From Autumnicola patrickiae (GTDB lineage: Bacteria; Bacteroidota; Bacteroidia; Flavobacteriales; Flavobacteriaceae), in the NCBI RefSeq assembly GCF_031846525.1, contig NZ_JAVRHM010000010.1, forward strand, positions 97,272 through 161,271: a stretch of 64,000 bases of DNA, read 5' to 3'. Each line of letters opens with the position of its first letter. Position 1 is the first letter of the stretch. Shown here piece by piece: positions 41,600-51,828 of the stretch. The notes beneath the pieces were generated by a model. That model was not told the origin of the DNA and searched no databases. It was given only the letters and a program-made list of their open reading frames with translations. Both the position numbers and the translations under genes were made by a program.

Positions 41600-44314
41600 T
41601 TGCAAACAAATATACCTTATATACTTTTTTGCTGTATTTTCATACTGTTATCCCCTTCATTAACAACGGCTCAGGAAATAGATACAACCAGCGGAATCAG
41701 AATAGAAGCTGAACGGGATACACTCGTCTCTGTAGGTGAAGGTATTCCATTAGCACAAACAATAAAACTGCAGGATAGTATAATTGCAGACTCTATTCCG
41801 CAGCCACAGGGCAACAACCTTCTTTCTGATCGTGTTGATTATAAAGCTACAGACTACATAAGACTGAGCCAAAAAGAAAACCGAATGTACCTTTATAACA
41901 ATGCACAGGTTACATACGGCGATATAATTTTAAATGCAGGGTTAATTGTTATTGATAATAACAAAAATGAGGTTTATGCTTTTGGTATTCCAGATTCACT
42001 GGGTGATTATACTCAAAAACCAGTATTTCAACAAGCGCAGAAAACCGTTGAGCCAGATTCTATCCGGTTTAATTTTGATACAGAAAGGGCTCTAATCTAT
42101 AATTCCAGAACACAGGAAGCCAATTTTAATGTAAGAGGGGAAGTCACCAAGAGAGAGAATGATTCCGTTTATTTTATGCAAAATGTCCGTTTCACAACTT
42201 CTGAAGATGTGGATAATCCCGATTATTACTTTTACGCCCGACGCATAAAATTCGTACCCGACAAGAAAATTGTATCAGGACTGGTAAATATGTACATAGC
42301 AGACGTGCCTACGCCTCTGGGATTGCCTTTTGGATACTTTCCTATGACTGAAGAGGAAACTTCCGGGTTTATAATACCGTCTTTTGGGGATAGTAATAAT
42401 CGTGGATACTTTCTACAAAATGGTGGTTACTATTTCGCAATTAGTGATTATGTAGATCTTTTGGCTATTGGCGATTATTATACTAATGGCAGCTATGCAA
42501 TGAATTTGGAATCTAATTATAACCAGCGTTACAAGTTTCGGGGAAATTTTAGTTTCAGATATGAAAAGCTACTGGAAAGTGAACGGGGATTTCCTGATTT
42601 TGCTGAAGGTTCTAATTACAATATTCGCTGGTCTCACAGTCAGGATGCTAAATCCAATCCTTCTTCAAGATTTAGTGCTTCAGTAAACCTTGGGAGTAGT
42701 GATTATTACCGTGAATCTGTAAATCAACAGAATACGGGTAACTTCTTAAACAATACCTTAAACTCTTCTGTTTCCTATTCTAAAACTTTTGAAGGGGAGC
42801 CTCAGGTAAATTTGAGCCTCGCAGCCAGGCATTCTCAAAATACAAATACCGGAATTGTTAATTTAACACTTCCCACCCTTAATGCAAGTATGACCAGGAT
42901 TTATCCTTTTGAACCAAAAGTTGGAGCAAAAAAAGGTATTATAGAAAATATAAATTTTCAATATAATTTAAGGGCAGAAAACAGGATTAGCACTTATGAT
43001 TCCATTTTTTTTACACCGAAGATGTTTGATGAAGCTATCTATGGTGCACAACACCAGATTCCTATCAACACAAATTTTAAATTATTTAATTACCTGAGCG
43101 TAAGTACCGGAGCCAGTTTTGAAGAGAACTGGGTTTTTGAAACTTATGAGCGTTCTTATGATGAAGAAACCAATGACGTTGTAAGGGACACAATAAACGG
43201 GTTTGATAGATTCAGCACCTATAATTTTAACGCAAACGTAGGTACAACCCTTTATGGACTGGTGAACTTTGGGAGCGATAAAAAAATCCAGGCAATCCGG
43301 CACGTGATGCGTCCCAATATAAGCTATAATATTAATCCTGCTTTTGATCAATATTACGACCAGTTTGAAGAAATTAATCCTGCAGATCCAGATCAAATAA
43401 ATCTAATTGATTATTCCCGGTTTGACGGTACTTTGTATGGGGCTCCGGGAAGAAATTTTTCAAGTTCTATAGGCTTGAGCCTTAGTAATTCCCTGGAAGC
43501 AAAAGTAAGGGACAAAGATAGTACAGCTACAGAGCCAAAGAAAGTAACGCTTTTAAATAATTTTAGTATTGGCACCTCTTATAACCTGGCAGGGGATTCT
43601 TTACGCCTATCCCCTATTGCTTTAAGGGGAGGAATTCCGATCATTGAAAATAAGCTAACTGTAAACTTGGCCGCTCAAATGGATATTTATGCATTGGATA
43701 ATAATAATCGTAAAATAGACCGGCTTAACATTAATAATGGAGGAAGCCTTTTCCGGTTTACCAATGCGAACGTTAGTTTTGGTTATGCTTTTTCCAGTAA
43801 GGATTTTTCTAAAGATACCGAGAATAAAGACGAATCTGAAAATGAAACATACAGAAACGGTGGCAGACCCGATGATCTATTTGGGAAAGGAACCAATCTT
43901 GACGGAAGCTTTTATGAAGACGACGAGGACCCTTTTGAGGATGGAGAAGAAAGGGAAGTTAATAGTGAATGGTATAAATATGAAATCCCGTGGGATTTAC
44001 GGTTAAATTACACGATGACCTATAGTAATAATGCCAGACAGAATGAAATCACATCCCATTCTCTAATGTTCTCCGGAAATGTTGAGCTTTCTCCTAAATG
44101 GTCTATTGGAGCTTCATCGGGTTTTGATATTAGGGAGAGAGGATTTACTTTTACTCAATTGCGTTTTGCAAGGGACCTGGAAAGCTGGAGGCTCAATTTC
44201 AGCTGGGTTCCATTTAGCCAGAGAAAATCCTGGAATTTCTTTATAGGCATTAAATCTTCTATTTTGAGTGATATTAAATACGAAAAACGAAGGGACAGGG
44301 ATAGAAGGTTGTAA
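41600..44314 (+). CDS. lptD: LPS-assembly outer-membrane protein, LptD-like
   Basis: This protein of about 904 residues inserts LPS into the outer leaflet. It has a signal peptide (QTNIPYILFCCIFILL and SLTTAQ), an N-terminal jelly-roll region (DYKATDYIRLSQKENRMYLY, TYGDIILNAGLIVID, the OstA/LptA-like repeat), and a large C-terminal barrel with many Tyr/Asn-rich strands; VPTPLGLPFGYFPMTEEETS matches the LptD block. The reading frame is open from 41513, but the first 29 residues from that TTG lack signal character. The TTG at 41600 gives a normal signal peptide directly, so it is chosen; no ATG is present. Confidence 0.85.
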   Translation: MQTNIPYILFCCIFILLSPSLTTAQEIDTTSGIRIEAERDTLVSVGEGIPLAQTIKLQDSIIADSIPQPQGNNLLSDRVDYKATDYIRLSQKENRMYLYNNAQVTYGDIILNAGLIVIDNNKNEVYAFGIPDSLGDYTQKPVFQQAQKTVEPDSIRFNFDTERALIYNSRTQEANFNVRGEVTKRENDSVYFMQNVRFTTSEDVDNPDYYFYARRIKFVPDKKIVSGLVNMYIADVPTPLGLPFGYFPMTEEETSGFIIPSFGDSNNRGYFLQNGGYYFAISDYVDLLAIGDYYTNGSYAMNLESNYNQRYKFRGNFSFRYEKLLESERGFPDFAEGSNYNIRWSHSQDAKSNPSSRFSASVNLGSSDYYRESVNQQNTGNFLNNTLNSSVSYSKTFEGEPQVNLSLAARHSQNTNTGIVNLTLPTLNASMTRIYPFEPKVGAKKGIIENINFQYNLRAENRISTYDSIFFTPKMFDEAIYGAQHQIPINTNFKLFNYLSVSTGASFEENWVFETYERSYDEETNDVVRDTINGFDRFSTYNFNANVGTTLYGLVNFGSDKKIQAIRHVMRPNISYNINPAFDQYYDQFEEINPADPDQINLIDYSRFDGTLYGAPGRNFSSSIGLSLSNSLEAKVRDKDSTATEPKKVTLLNNFSIGTSYNLAGDSLRLSPIALRGGIPIIENKLTVNLAAQMDIYALDNNNRKIDRLNINNGGSLFRFTNANVSFGYAFSSKDFSKDTENKDESENETYRNGGRPDDLFGKGTNLDGSFYEDDEDPFEDGEEREVNSEWYKYEIPWDLRLNYTMTYSNNARQNEITSHSLMFSGNVELSPKWSIGASSGFDIRERGFTFTQLRFARDLESWRLNFSWVPFSQRKSWNFFIGIKSSILSDIKYEKRRDRDRRL

Positions 44315-44359
44315 TTGTAATTCCGAATAGTGAGTAGTATAAAATAATCAATATATATT

Positions 44360-44746
44360 ATGATGAAAAAAATTATCAAAACTGAAAACGCACCGGCACC
44401 GATAGGACCTTACAATCAGGCGGTTTTAAGTGGAAATATGCTGTTTATCTCCGGACAAATTGCTATAAACCCAAAAACCGGAAATCTTGAAATTGATGAT
44501 CTTGCGGAAGAAACAAAGCTGGTGATGGAAAATTTAAAAGCTATTCTTACTGAAGCAGGGCTTACTTTTAATGATGTCATTAAAACGTCAATTTTCATAA
44601 GTGATATGAATAACTTCGCTAAAATAAACGAAGTCTACGGAACCTATTTTGATGCTGAAACCGCACCAGCCAGGGAAACCGTAGAGGTTGCCAACCTTCC
44701 GAAGTTTGTAAATGTGGAAATAAGCGCAATAGCAGTAAAGAACTAA
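44360..44746 (+). CDS. ridA: RidA family enamine/imine deaminase
   Basis: This 128-residue protein is RidA, which hydrolyses reactive 2-aminoacrylate-type imines. Signature blocks: ENAPAPIGPYNQAVLSGNML, FISGQIAINPKTG, the Arg in APARETVEVANLPK that binds the carboxylate, and the final VEISAIAVKN. The start ATG could also be the second ATG at 44363. It lies 45 bases after lptD on the same strand. A weak hairpin follows. Confidence 0.93.
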   Translation: MMKKIIKTENAPAPIGPYNQAVLSGNMLFISGQIAINPKTGNLEIDDLAEETKLVMENLKAILTEAGLTFNDVIKTSIFISDMNNFAKINEVYGTYFDAETAPARETVEVANLPKFVNVEISAIAVKN

Positions 44747-44782
44747 CAACAAGTTCTTAATTATATTTTTTTAGGATCAATT

Positions 44783-44814
44783 AAAATGGATTTAATCCAG
44801 ATGAAATCCATTTT
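44783..44814. terminator. Hairpin between the convergent ridA and mgsA genes
   Basis: AAAATGGATTT pairs with AAATCCATTTT around a 10-base loop. It is perfect over 11 bp but has only a 4-base T end, so it may be a weak bidirectional terminator. Confidence 0.55.
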
Positions 44815-44905
44815 GAGTTAGAGAAGAGCTTCAGTGAACTCTTTTGATACAAGGATTTAAATACAAATCTTTATTTACCATTCTCCCAAAATTGAAGCTC
44901 TAGCT

Positions 44906-45271
44906 CTAGATGCCCTGGATAAGCAAACGGGCGGTGGCGGGATTAGTTGCCAGTGGCACATCGTGTACATCGCATAATCTCATTAACATAAAAATATCAG
45001 GTTCATGTGGATGTTTATCTAATGGATCCCTGAAGAAAATCACCATATCTATTAAGCCCTCTGCAATACGGGCGGCTATTTGTGCATCGCCGCCAAGCGG
45101 TCCAGACAGCAATTTTTCTACTTTAAAACCTGCGATTTCAGTTTTCGCTCCCGTGGTTCCCGTAGCGATCAAGTTTATCTCTTTGGACTGAAGTGTTTCT
45201 CGGTGATTATTCAGAAACTGAACCATTTCAGCTTTTTTCCCATTATGGGCAATAATTGCAATTGTTTTCAT
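44906..45271 (-). CDS. mgsA: Methylglyoxal synthase
   Basis: This 121-residue enzyme makes methylglyoxal from dihydroxyacetone phosphate and so bypasses lower glycolysis when phosphate is short. It has the phosphate-binding motif IATGTTGAKT, the block LLSGPLGGDAQIAARIAEG, the catalytic Asp in FFRDPLDKHPHEPD and the HDVPLATNPATA end. It is at the short end of the family (about 120-152 residues) but complete. It begins 3 bases after the pfkA stop, so both genes are co-transcribed. Confidence 0.95.
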   Translation of the reverse strand: MKTIAIIAHNGKKAEMVQFLNNHRETLQSKEINLIATGTTGAKTEIAGFKVEKLLSGPLGGDAQIAARIAEGLIDMVIFFRDPLDKHPHEPDIFMLMRLCDVHDVPLATNPATARLLIQGI

Positions 45272-45274
45272 AAA

Positions 45275-46261
45275 TCAGGTAGATAAAATATCAGAAATCC
45301 TTAGTAAATCTTTATTAACAGTATGTTCGGTTTTTAAAGCTTCAGAAATGCTGGTATAGGTAATATCGTTATTCACTATACCCACCATCACATCACGTTT
45401 GCCATCCATAAGTAATTCCACAGCTTTTACACATAGCCTGCTTGCCAAAACCCTGTCAAAACATGTTGGCTTCCCTCCTCTCTGGATATGTCCCAGGACG
45501 GTTACTTTTGCGTCATAGTATGGCAGGTTTTCTTTTACGTATTCTGCCAGTTCAAAGACATTCTTTCCAATTTTGTCACCTTCAGAAACCACAACAATAC
45601 TTGAAGTTTTGCCAGACCTTCTGCTGCGCTCAAGAGAATCCAGTAAACGTTCCAGGCCCAAATCCTCTTCAGGAATAAGAATTTCTTCAGCACCAGCACC
45701 AATACCACTGTTTAAAGCAATAAATCCGGCATCTCTGCCCATTACTTCAACAAAAAAGAGACGGTTGTGAGAACTTGCTGTGTCCCTTATTTTATCAATT
45801 GCTTCCACAACTGTATTTAGAGCAGTATCATAACCTATTGTAAAATTAGTTCCCGAAATGTCATTATCAATAGTACCTGGAACCCCAATACACGGAATAT
45901 CATGTTCTTTACTTAAAGCAACACCTCCACGAAATGTACCATCTCCTCCTATTAACACCAATGCGTCCACTTCTGCTTCCTTCAGCTTTTCTGCAGCTTT
46001 GGCCCGCCCTTCTTGAGTTTTAAATTCTTTGGAGCGTGCAGATTGAAGAATAGTCCCACCATAGGGCAAAATATTACGTACACTTCGCGCATTTAGAGCA
46101 ATATAATCCCCTTCAATCATCCCTTGATAACCGCGGTAAAAGCCTACACATTCGGTGTGGTAATATGCGCATGCGCGCACAACAGCTCTTATTGCGGCAT
46201 TCATTCCAGGAGCATCTCCCCCGGAGGTTAATACTCCTATCTTCTTAATTTTTTTGGCCAT
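45275..46261 (-). CDS. pfkA: ATP-dependent 6-phosphofructokinase
   Basis: This 328-residue enzyme is the committed glycolytic kinase. The N terminus GVLTSGGDAPGMNAAIRAVV, the GGDGTFRGG block (Gly at the ATP-type position), the catalytic TIDNDISGTNFTIGYDTA and the MGRDAGFIAL block are typical of bacterial ATP-PFK. The last residues follow the family. It heads a two-gene unit with mgsA. The upstream 46330-46337 carries a TAATTTTG box on the minus strand, a weak promoter candidate. Confidence 0.95.
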   Translation of the reverse strand: MAKKIKKIGVLTSGGDAPGMNAAIRAVVRACAYYHTECVGFYRGYQGMIEGDYIALNARSVRNILPYGGTILQSARSKEFKTQEGRAKAAEKLKEAEVDALVLIGGDGTFRGGVALSKEHDIPCIGVPGTIDNDISGTNFTIGYDTALNTVVEAIDKIRDTASSHNRLFFVEVMGRDAGFIALNSGIGAGAEEILIPEEDLGLERLLDSLERSRRSGKTSSIVVVSEGDKIGKNVFELAEYVKENLPYYDAKVTVLGHIQRGGKPTCFDRVLASRLCVKAVELLMDGKRDVMVGIVNNDITYTSISEALKTEHTVNKDLLRISDILST

Positions 46262-46734
46262 AGAAAATTGTACTTAATATATGGTGTTCTCGGTATTTGA
46301 CGTAAAACTAGTTACAAATACCTTGAATGCAAAATTAATTTCACCGGAAGAGAAATTTTCTTATATCTGGTAACATAAGTAAAAAAATTGCGTCATTTTT
46401 CAAAAGTATTTATACTTTCTATGGCCCTCGCGTCACAAAAGTAAAGCTGCAAATTATAGACTTTAAGTAAGATTATACCTGCATGCTTGTTCTGTATGTA
46501 AGAATAGTAATTACACAAAATATTGTAAATGTGTTAGTTATATTATCATTTAAGATATTCGAAATCCAGCAATTTACCTTTCTTTATTCCCAGAAATTAA
46601 CCATTCTATTTTTATGACATCTTTCTTAACTACAGGAATGAACTTCTTTATTTAAATAGTCTGTAAATTTTGCAATCCTATTTATCTCGCTAAAAAAGAA
46701 TTATTAAATAGAAATTTAAAATTTTACGGTCAGT

Positions 46735-46742
46735 TATATTTG
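46735..46742 (+). promoter_or_regulatory. Candidate -7 box TATATTTG of a short transcript
   Basis: The octamer matches TAnnTTTG. A terminator hairpin begins about 20 bases downstream, so transcription from here would give an RNA of about 50 bases or an attenuated leader for the gene at 46962. No clear -33 element was found. Confidence 0.4.
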
Positions 46743-46762
46743 GGGAGATATAAAGACCACAC

Positions 46763-46797
46763 AAGGGGATAACTATTTTTAGATATCCCCTTTTTTA
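46763..46797 (+). terminator. Intrinsic terminator in the long gap
   Basis: AAGGGGATA pairs with TATCCCCTT around a 12-base loop, followed by a T-run. No complete gene on the plus strand precedes it, so it ends a short leader or small RNA. Confidence 0.75.
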
Positions 46798-46961
46798 AAT
46801 TAATTATTCTCAAATTTTATTTGCATAGATTAATATTAGAATTCCTCTCCTTATTAACATCATGTTAACTTATTGTAAATGTGATTGTTAAATTAAAAAG
46901 CTGAGAAAAAATTTATTATATTTAAATATCCTTAAAGATTGCAACCTTAACCTTTAGCCTT

Positions 46962-47318
46962 ATGATTTACAAACCAACCACGGGGTTCCTTTATCTACCT
47001 CAAAGCCCAAAGCCTATATTTAAAGGCGCCAGCGAAATTCAGTTCGATTATTATTTCACTGCCAGATACTTTGATGAAAGTATCATTCTGGATGTGACAA
47101 CAAAAATTTTTTCTGAATATGATCACGTTTTTACGCGAATCTCATCCCATAGCATTAAGAGAGGAGAAGTGAAAACTTGTATAAAGGAATGTCTATTAAC
47201 ACATTTTTTAAGAATGGGAGTATCCAGAAAAAGGGCCAATTTTATTCTTAAAGATTTTAATCTAAGTTTTAGAAAATTTCAAGTAAATAAAGAACAAGAA
47301 AAGAGCCTGGCTCATTAA
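46962..47318 (+). CDS. Unrecognised small protein
   Basis: I do not recognise this 118-residue protein. It begins MIYKPTTGFLYLPQSPKPIF, has an aromatic-rich segment (FDYYFTARYFDESIILD) and two helical stretches (KTCIKECLLTHFLRMGVSRK, with a Cys pair). The C terminus is Lys-rich. No signal peptide or membrane segment. A TATATTTA sequence at about 46917 could be its promoter. It stands alone between a long gap and the end of tamB, and may be lineage-specific. Confidence 0.5.
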   Translation: MIYKPTTGFLYLPQSPKPIFKGASEIQFDYYFTARYFDESIILDVTTKIFSEYDHVFTRISSHSIKRGEVKTCIKECLLTHFLRMGVSRKRANFILKDFNLSFRKFQVNKEQEKSLAH

Positions 47319-47385
47319 TTTCGGCATTTTCAGTTCAAATTTGAAGGAGTTGTTGTAAAATTTTTGAGCGGGTCTTTTTAGGTAT

Positions 47386-50300
47386 TTAATTTTGTCCGCC
47401 CTCGGGAAAACTTATATAGTCCGGGGCCAATGAATTGCGTGTTTCCTCCTCCTCTTCTTCCTCTTTCAGCGCTTCTGTTCTGGCCAGCTCAGCATCAGCA
47501 ATTTTCCGGATTAACTCCTTGAAAGTATCAAAGTCTACCGAATATGATAATCCCACTCCCTGGGTAAATCCTATTTCCTCACCTATAAACTGGATATTAT
47601 TTTCTCTGTTAAATACTTTTGCTCTAAGGCTGCCGTCCTCATTAAGTAAAAAATCTATTTCCACATCCCCGATAATATAGGATTCTGTCATTCCTCCTAT
47701 AGGCACCCCTACCTGTCCATTTATAAGGACCCTCTCACTAATTTGGGTAGAAAGTGTAAGGCCAAACCGATCTACTGTTTGTTGATCTGGAGTACGATCC
47801 CCCTGTACATAATTCACACCCACCTGAAATTTTCCGTCTTCGTCTGCAAAGATATCATTAACAAGACCAGAAGCCCGTTCTGCAAGCGTTCCTGTTATAG
47901 CATTCTGACGCAGTCCGAATTCACTGTAAAACGCATTTTGGGTCACTAAGAACAAAGCTTGTAACTCTTTACTTGCACGATCATCTATCCTATATTCCAG
48001 TTCTGAACGTACAACAGAACTGGCATTAGGAAATCCGATATCGAAAGTGATATCTGGTTGTACCAATTGTCCCTGAAGGTTTATAATTACTTCTACCGGT
48101 ATTTTCCTGTTTACTGAAGGGTTTTCCAGAAGAACTGAAGGATTTGCATCCACCTCGTAAACAGCACTTACATCCAGCTCTGCCTGGACGGGATTTCCAT
48201 TCCAGTTTATACTTCCACCAGATTGTACCCTGAAAACTTTTTGAACCAGCCCCGCATATTTAAAATTATATACACCTTCATAAGCTATAAAATCCCCCCA
48301 CATATTAAATTTTCCATTGGTGTTGATCTCCAGCAACAGGTTTCCGGCACCACGGCCCCGCAAGGTACTTCCGCTGGTTTGATCTACCACCACTTCCACT
48401 TCAGCATCGTTAGTAACATCCAGATCAAAAACCATTTCAATACCTTTTACTTCAGGTAAAATAACCTCTCTTCCGGCTTGTTTTGCAGCCTTTTCTTCGG
48501 GGCTAAGAAAATGGATATAAGAATTGTCCCCAACAGATTCGGTATCGCTTAAAGGAATTTTGAAAACTGTACCACGTTCTGTGGTTGCATTTACATTTAT
48601 GGATAATTCATCTGTAGGACCTTCAATAGACGCTTCACCACTTATAAAAGCTGTTCCGTAATAAAGTGCATCTTCTTCAGCATCTGTATCGAGTACGAGT
48701 AACCTATCTGTAGTAACACCAAGATTTAAAAACCATTCCGAAAAATTACGGTGGGAAATATTTCCGTCGAGGACACCACGTGTATCAAATTTTGTATCGG
48801 TAATACCAATATTGTCAAAGTTAAATTGTTGTTGGGTAAGGTTCACTACAGACTGTTGATCAAAATCCAAATCAATGTTTAGGTATGGCACACTAAGTCC
48901 TGCATTATCAAGAAGAAGCTGACCAGAAAATTCCGGATTTTTATAGTTTCCAACTACCCTTGCATTACCACTAATCTTTCCTCGTATATTACTTATAGCC
49001 ACTCCTCCCAACGGACTAAAAGCAGCCATGTTTAAATCTTCAAGATCAACATCAAGGTCTATGGTAGGTTGATTACCACTTACATCTATGTTTCCCACGG
49101 CATTCAGGGATTCAAAATCTCTATTCCTCAAATTGGCATTAATTGCATAATTTGTGAGGTTCTCGTTTCCTTCCACATCAATTATTAGATTGCCTAACAT
49201 ATTGTTATTAATGTTGAGGGAATCAATTCTTAGGGAAGTATTTGGATAATATGCGCCATTTTCCTGTAATAAATCCAAACTACCATTTAACCTTCCTGCC
49301 AAATCAAGGCTATCGATAATAGGCGTTATCTTATCAATATCGACATTTTCAAATTCCATAGAGAAATTTTTGTAGGTGCTATCCCGCATTACCCCGCTAA
49401 GACTAATTTCCTCATCGGCATGGTTCATCACCAGGGAATCTATAGCAATATTTTTGAAATTATTTTCAAAAACTATCTTATTGCTTTTATTCCTTTCTTC
49501 GTTTATATACCACACATTATCTTTAAATTTAAGATCCGAACGCTGAATCCCCACTACAGATTTGTTATCCTCATTGATCGTGTGATACAAATTGATGTTA
49601 AAAACATCGGTATTATTTTTACCACCCCCAAATTCAGATCTAATAAACAAGGTGTCCCGCTGCGTTACATTAATAAAGCTGAATTCAGAAAAATCATAAA
49701 AACTGGTTGAAACGCTATCGGCTTCAAAATAGGTATTGTAAATAGGGTTTGTGTTATCCACCCGAAGATTTATATCTTCCAGAAGGTTGTTAAAAGCCAC
49801 AATTTCCGGAGAGCGAAAGTTCAATTTAAATTCAGATTCGTCAGACTCTACCCTTCCACGAATGTAAGTTTCCGGGGCTACACTAATTTCAGGATAAAAA
49901 ATTTCCACGATCTGGTTAGAAATATCAAAATCAAATTCCATGTATTGATTTGTGGTAATCGTTCTTGGCTGGTAATTGGTATAAATACTTCCAAGTGAAT
50001 TCTGAAAAAGTGCTCCCACTTCCCGCAACTGAAAAACCCCTTCTACCTGACCATTAATAACATCTGGCGAATTAATGGCTATAGTACGTTCGTTTCCTTC
50101 AAATGAAGATACAATGCTGAAATCTTCAAAATAATAAAGGTTATTTTGATTCTGATAAGACGTGTTGAGCAGCAGAATACTTCCGAAGGCATTATCTACT
50201 GTAGTACCTTTCATATTCATAATCACATCTCCCTTAAAAACAGAAATACTGTCGCGGGAAACGAAATTTAGCGCATTTAAATCGGCATAATTTACAGCAG

Positions 50301-51792
50301 CTTCAAAATCATAGACATTAATCTCCTGGGATAGATCTGCAAGTCCGTTAAATTCCATTTTCAGGTTAGGATCATTGGAAACAAGATTTCCATTAAAAAC
50401 TGGATTCCGAAGGTTTCCTATTACTCTTATGTCCTTATAAGTATAATTATTATAATTTATTTTAGAAATTGCACCACGTAACTGAGCATTAATACTTTCA
50501 GCATCAAAACCAGTTCCATCCACATCCAGATCAAAACTTGTTTTTCCTAAAGTGGGATTATTGACCAGCCGACCTACATTAAAGTCGCGAAAGATTAAAT
50601 TTCCTTTATAAGTGGCGGCGCTGGTATTGTCGAAATTTCTAAGTACAAAATCGGCGTTGGCAGATCCCAATTGGGTAGTAATTACCAGATCTGCATCTAA
50701 TGAATTGCTTCTTAACAAAGCATTTCCCCTCATCCTTACATTTCCGAAATCCCTAAGATTTTCCGGCAATTTGCCCTGAAGTGCCTGCGGAAGCAAATTC
50801 ACAAGATCATAATAATTGGAGGTAAACTGACTAAAGTCACCGCTAATCTGAAATTCATCAGTTTCCTGCGGGAAAATTCCCTGCACCACAAAATCTCCAT
50901 CTACAGCACTTCTATCCATTCCTGTAAGCTGAAGATTAGTGAGAGTAAAATCATTAAGCGTACCATCTAAACTTGTATTAAAAGAGAGTACCTGATCTGT
51001 CCCAAAACCATCGTAGAAAACTTTTAGATCATTACTGGAAATCATAGATTCAGTAAAATCTGCAGTGACCTGCACCTCGTTCACAAAATTGGAAAATTGC
51101 TCTGAAGTATATTGAAAATCTAGATTCCCAAGAATTCTGGATTCAGAGGTTTCCAAGACCAGGTCCTGCAACTGCATTTGGCTGGAGCTGTAGTAAAAGG
51201 AGGTCATCAAATTACGAATACTTAAGCCGCGACCTTCTTCAGCTGTTATTCCGGTAATATCAACAGCAATAATATCTCCATCAATATTTAAATCTTCAGC
51301 AAAAATAGTCAGGTCGTCAAAAACCAAAATGTCGGGATTATCCAGGTTTTCGTCCCTGTAGCTAAAGTGACTATCTAAAATTTGAACATCATCTACATTT
51401 AATTCAAAAGTAGAAGGTTTTCCTGTAGGTTCTTTTTTCAGCTTGGAAATCAGCAGCGACAGGTTATCACTTTCCTCACCTTCGTACCGCTTCATATTTA
51501 GCCTCAGGTCTCTCACTACGGTATTTCCTAAAGTAGGATTATTAGTCATGAGATTTCTGAGACTAAGAATAGAAGTTCTAATTTCCCCGGCAGTAAATAA
51601 TGTATCGAGATGATGATCTTCAACAAAAATCCCGTTAATTTTTACGTTTCCAAAATAGGTTAGGCTTACCCTGTCTATGCTGGCGTTGATATTGTTGCTT
51701 TCTTTAAGAGAATCTGTGATGCTTTTGGCTACAGAAGTTTGTACGGCAGGGATGGAAAATACAATCAATAAAAGGATAAAAAACAAAAGCAA
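47386..51792 (-). CDS. tamB: Translocation and assembly module TamB-like protein
   Basis: This protein of about 1468 residues spans the periplasm as a long beta-rich bridge of the AsmA/TamB type. It has an N-terminal membrane anchor (LLFFILLLIVFSIPA), repeated beta strands of about 20-30 residues over most of its length (many NLxxDNxxS-type turns), and a C-terminal TamB domain (about 1090-1440) with LRGRGAGNLLLEINTNGKFN and LNGQVGVPI-like strands. TamB-like proteins carry lipids or assemble outer-membrane proteins. The start is a TTG (51792). Upstream in frame the sequence reads on as basic and aromatic residues (about 16 codons, to a stop at 51843) without ATG or GTG. Confidence 0.88.
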   Translation of the reverse strand: MLLFFILLLIVFSIPAVQTSVAKSITDSLKESNNINASIDRVSLTYFGNVKINGIFVEDHHLDTLFTAGEIRTSILSLRNLMTNNPTLGNTVVRDLRLNMKRYEGEESDNLSLLISKLKKEPTGKPSTFELNVDDVQILDSHFSYRDENLDNPDILVFDDLTIFAEDLNIDGDIIAVDITGITAEEGRGLSIRNLMTSFYYSSSQMQLQDLVLETSESRILGNLDFQYTSEQFSNFVNEVQVTADFTESMISSNDLKVFYDGFGTDQVLSFNTSLDGTLNDFTLTNLQLTGMDRSAVDGDFVVQGIFPQETDEFQISGDFSQFTSNYYDLVNLLPQALQGKLPENLRDFGNVRMRGNALLRSNSLDADLVITTQLGSANADFVLRNFDNTSAATYKGNLIFRDFNVGRLVNNPTLGKTSFDLDVDGTGFDAESINAQLRGAISKINYNNYTYKDIRVIGNLRNPVFNGNLVSNDPNLKMEFNGLADLSQEINVYDFEAAVNYADLNALNFVSRDSISVFKGDVIMNMKGTTVDNAFGSILLLNTSYQNQNNLYYFEDFSIVSSFEGNERTIAINSPDVINGQVEGVFQLREVGALFQNSLGSIYTNYQPRTITTNQYMEFDFDISNQIVEIFYPEISVAPETYIRGRVESDESEFKLNFRSPEIVAFNNLLEDINLRVDNTNPIYNTYFEADSVSTSFYDFSEFSFINVTQRDTLFIRSEFGGGKNNTDVFNINLYHTINEDNKSVVGIQRSDLKFKDNVWYINEERNKSNKIVFENNFKNIAIDSLVMNHADEEISLSGVMRDSTYKNFSMEFENVDIDKITPIIDSLDLAGRLNGSLDLLQENGAYYPNTSLRIDSLNINNNMLGNLIIDVEGNENLTNYAINANLRNRDFESLNAVGNIDVSGNQPTIDLDVDLEDLNMAAFSPLGGVAISNIRGKISGNARVVGNYKNPEFSGQLLLDNAGLSVPYLNIDLDFDQQSVVNLTQQQFNFDNIGITDTKFDTRGVLDGNISHRNFSEWFLNLGVTTDRLLVLDTDAEEDALYYGTAFISGEASIEGPTDELSINVNATTERGTVFKIPLSDTESVGDNSYIHFLSPEEKAAKQAGREVILPEVKGIEMVFDLDVTNDAEVEVVVDQTSGSTLRGRGAGNLLLEINTNGKFNMWGDFIAYEGVYNFKYAGLVQKVFRVQSGGSINWNGNPVQAELDVSAVYEVDANPSVLLENPSVNRKIPVEVIINLQGQLVQPDITFDIGFPNASSVVRSELEYRIDDRASKELQALFLVTQNAFYSEFGLRQNAITGTLAERASGLVNDIFADEDGKFQVGVNYVQGDRTPDQQTVDRFGLTLSTQISERVLINGQVGVPIGGMTESYIIGDVEIDFLLNEDGSLRAKVFNRENNIQFIGEEIGFTQGVGLSYSVDFDTFKELIRKIADAELARTEALKEEEEEEETRNSLAPDYISFPEGGQN

Positions 51793-51828
51793 TCCTACTA
51801 CAATCCTTTTTAATATTTTCCAGAATTT

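Larger units (their letters stand above)
46262..46961. other. Non-coding gap of 700 bases with a small promoter-terminator unit
   Basis: This is the largest gap in the chromosomal part. It is AT-rich, with no convincing open frame. It contains the pfkA promoter region at its left end and, at the right, a TATATTTG box (46735-46742) 20 bases before an intrinsic terminator (46763-46797), as described separately. Confidence 0.6.
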
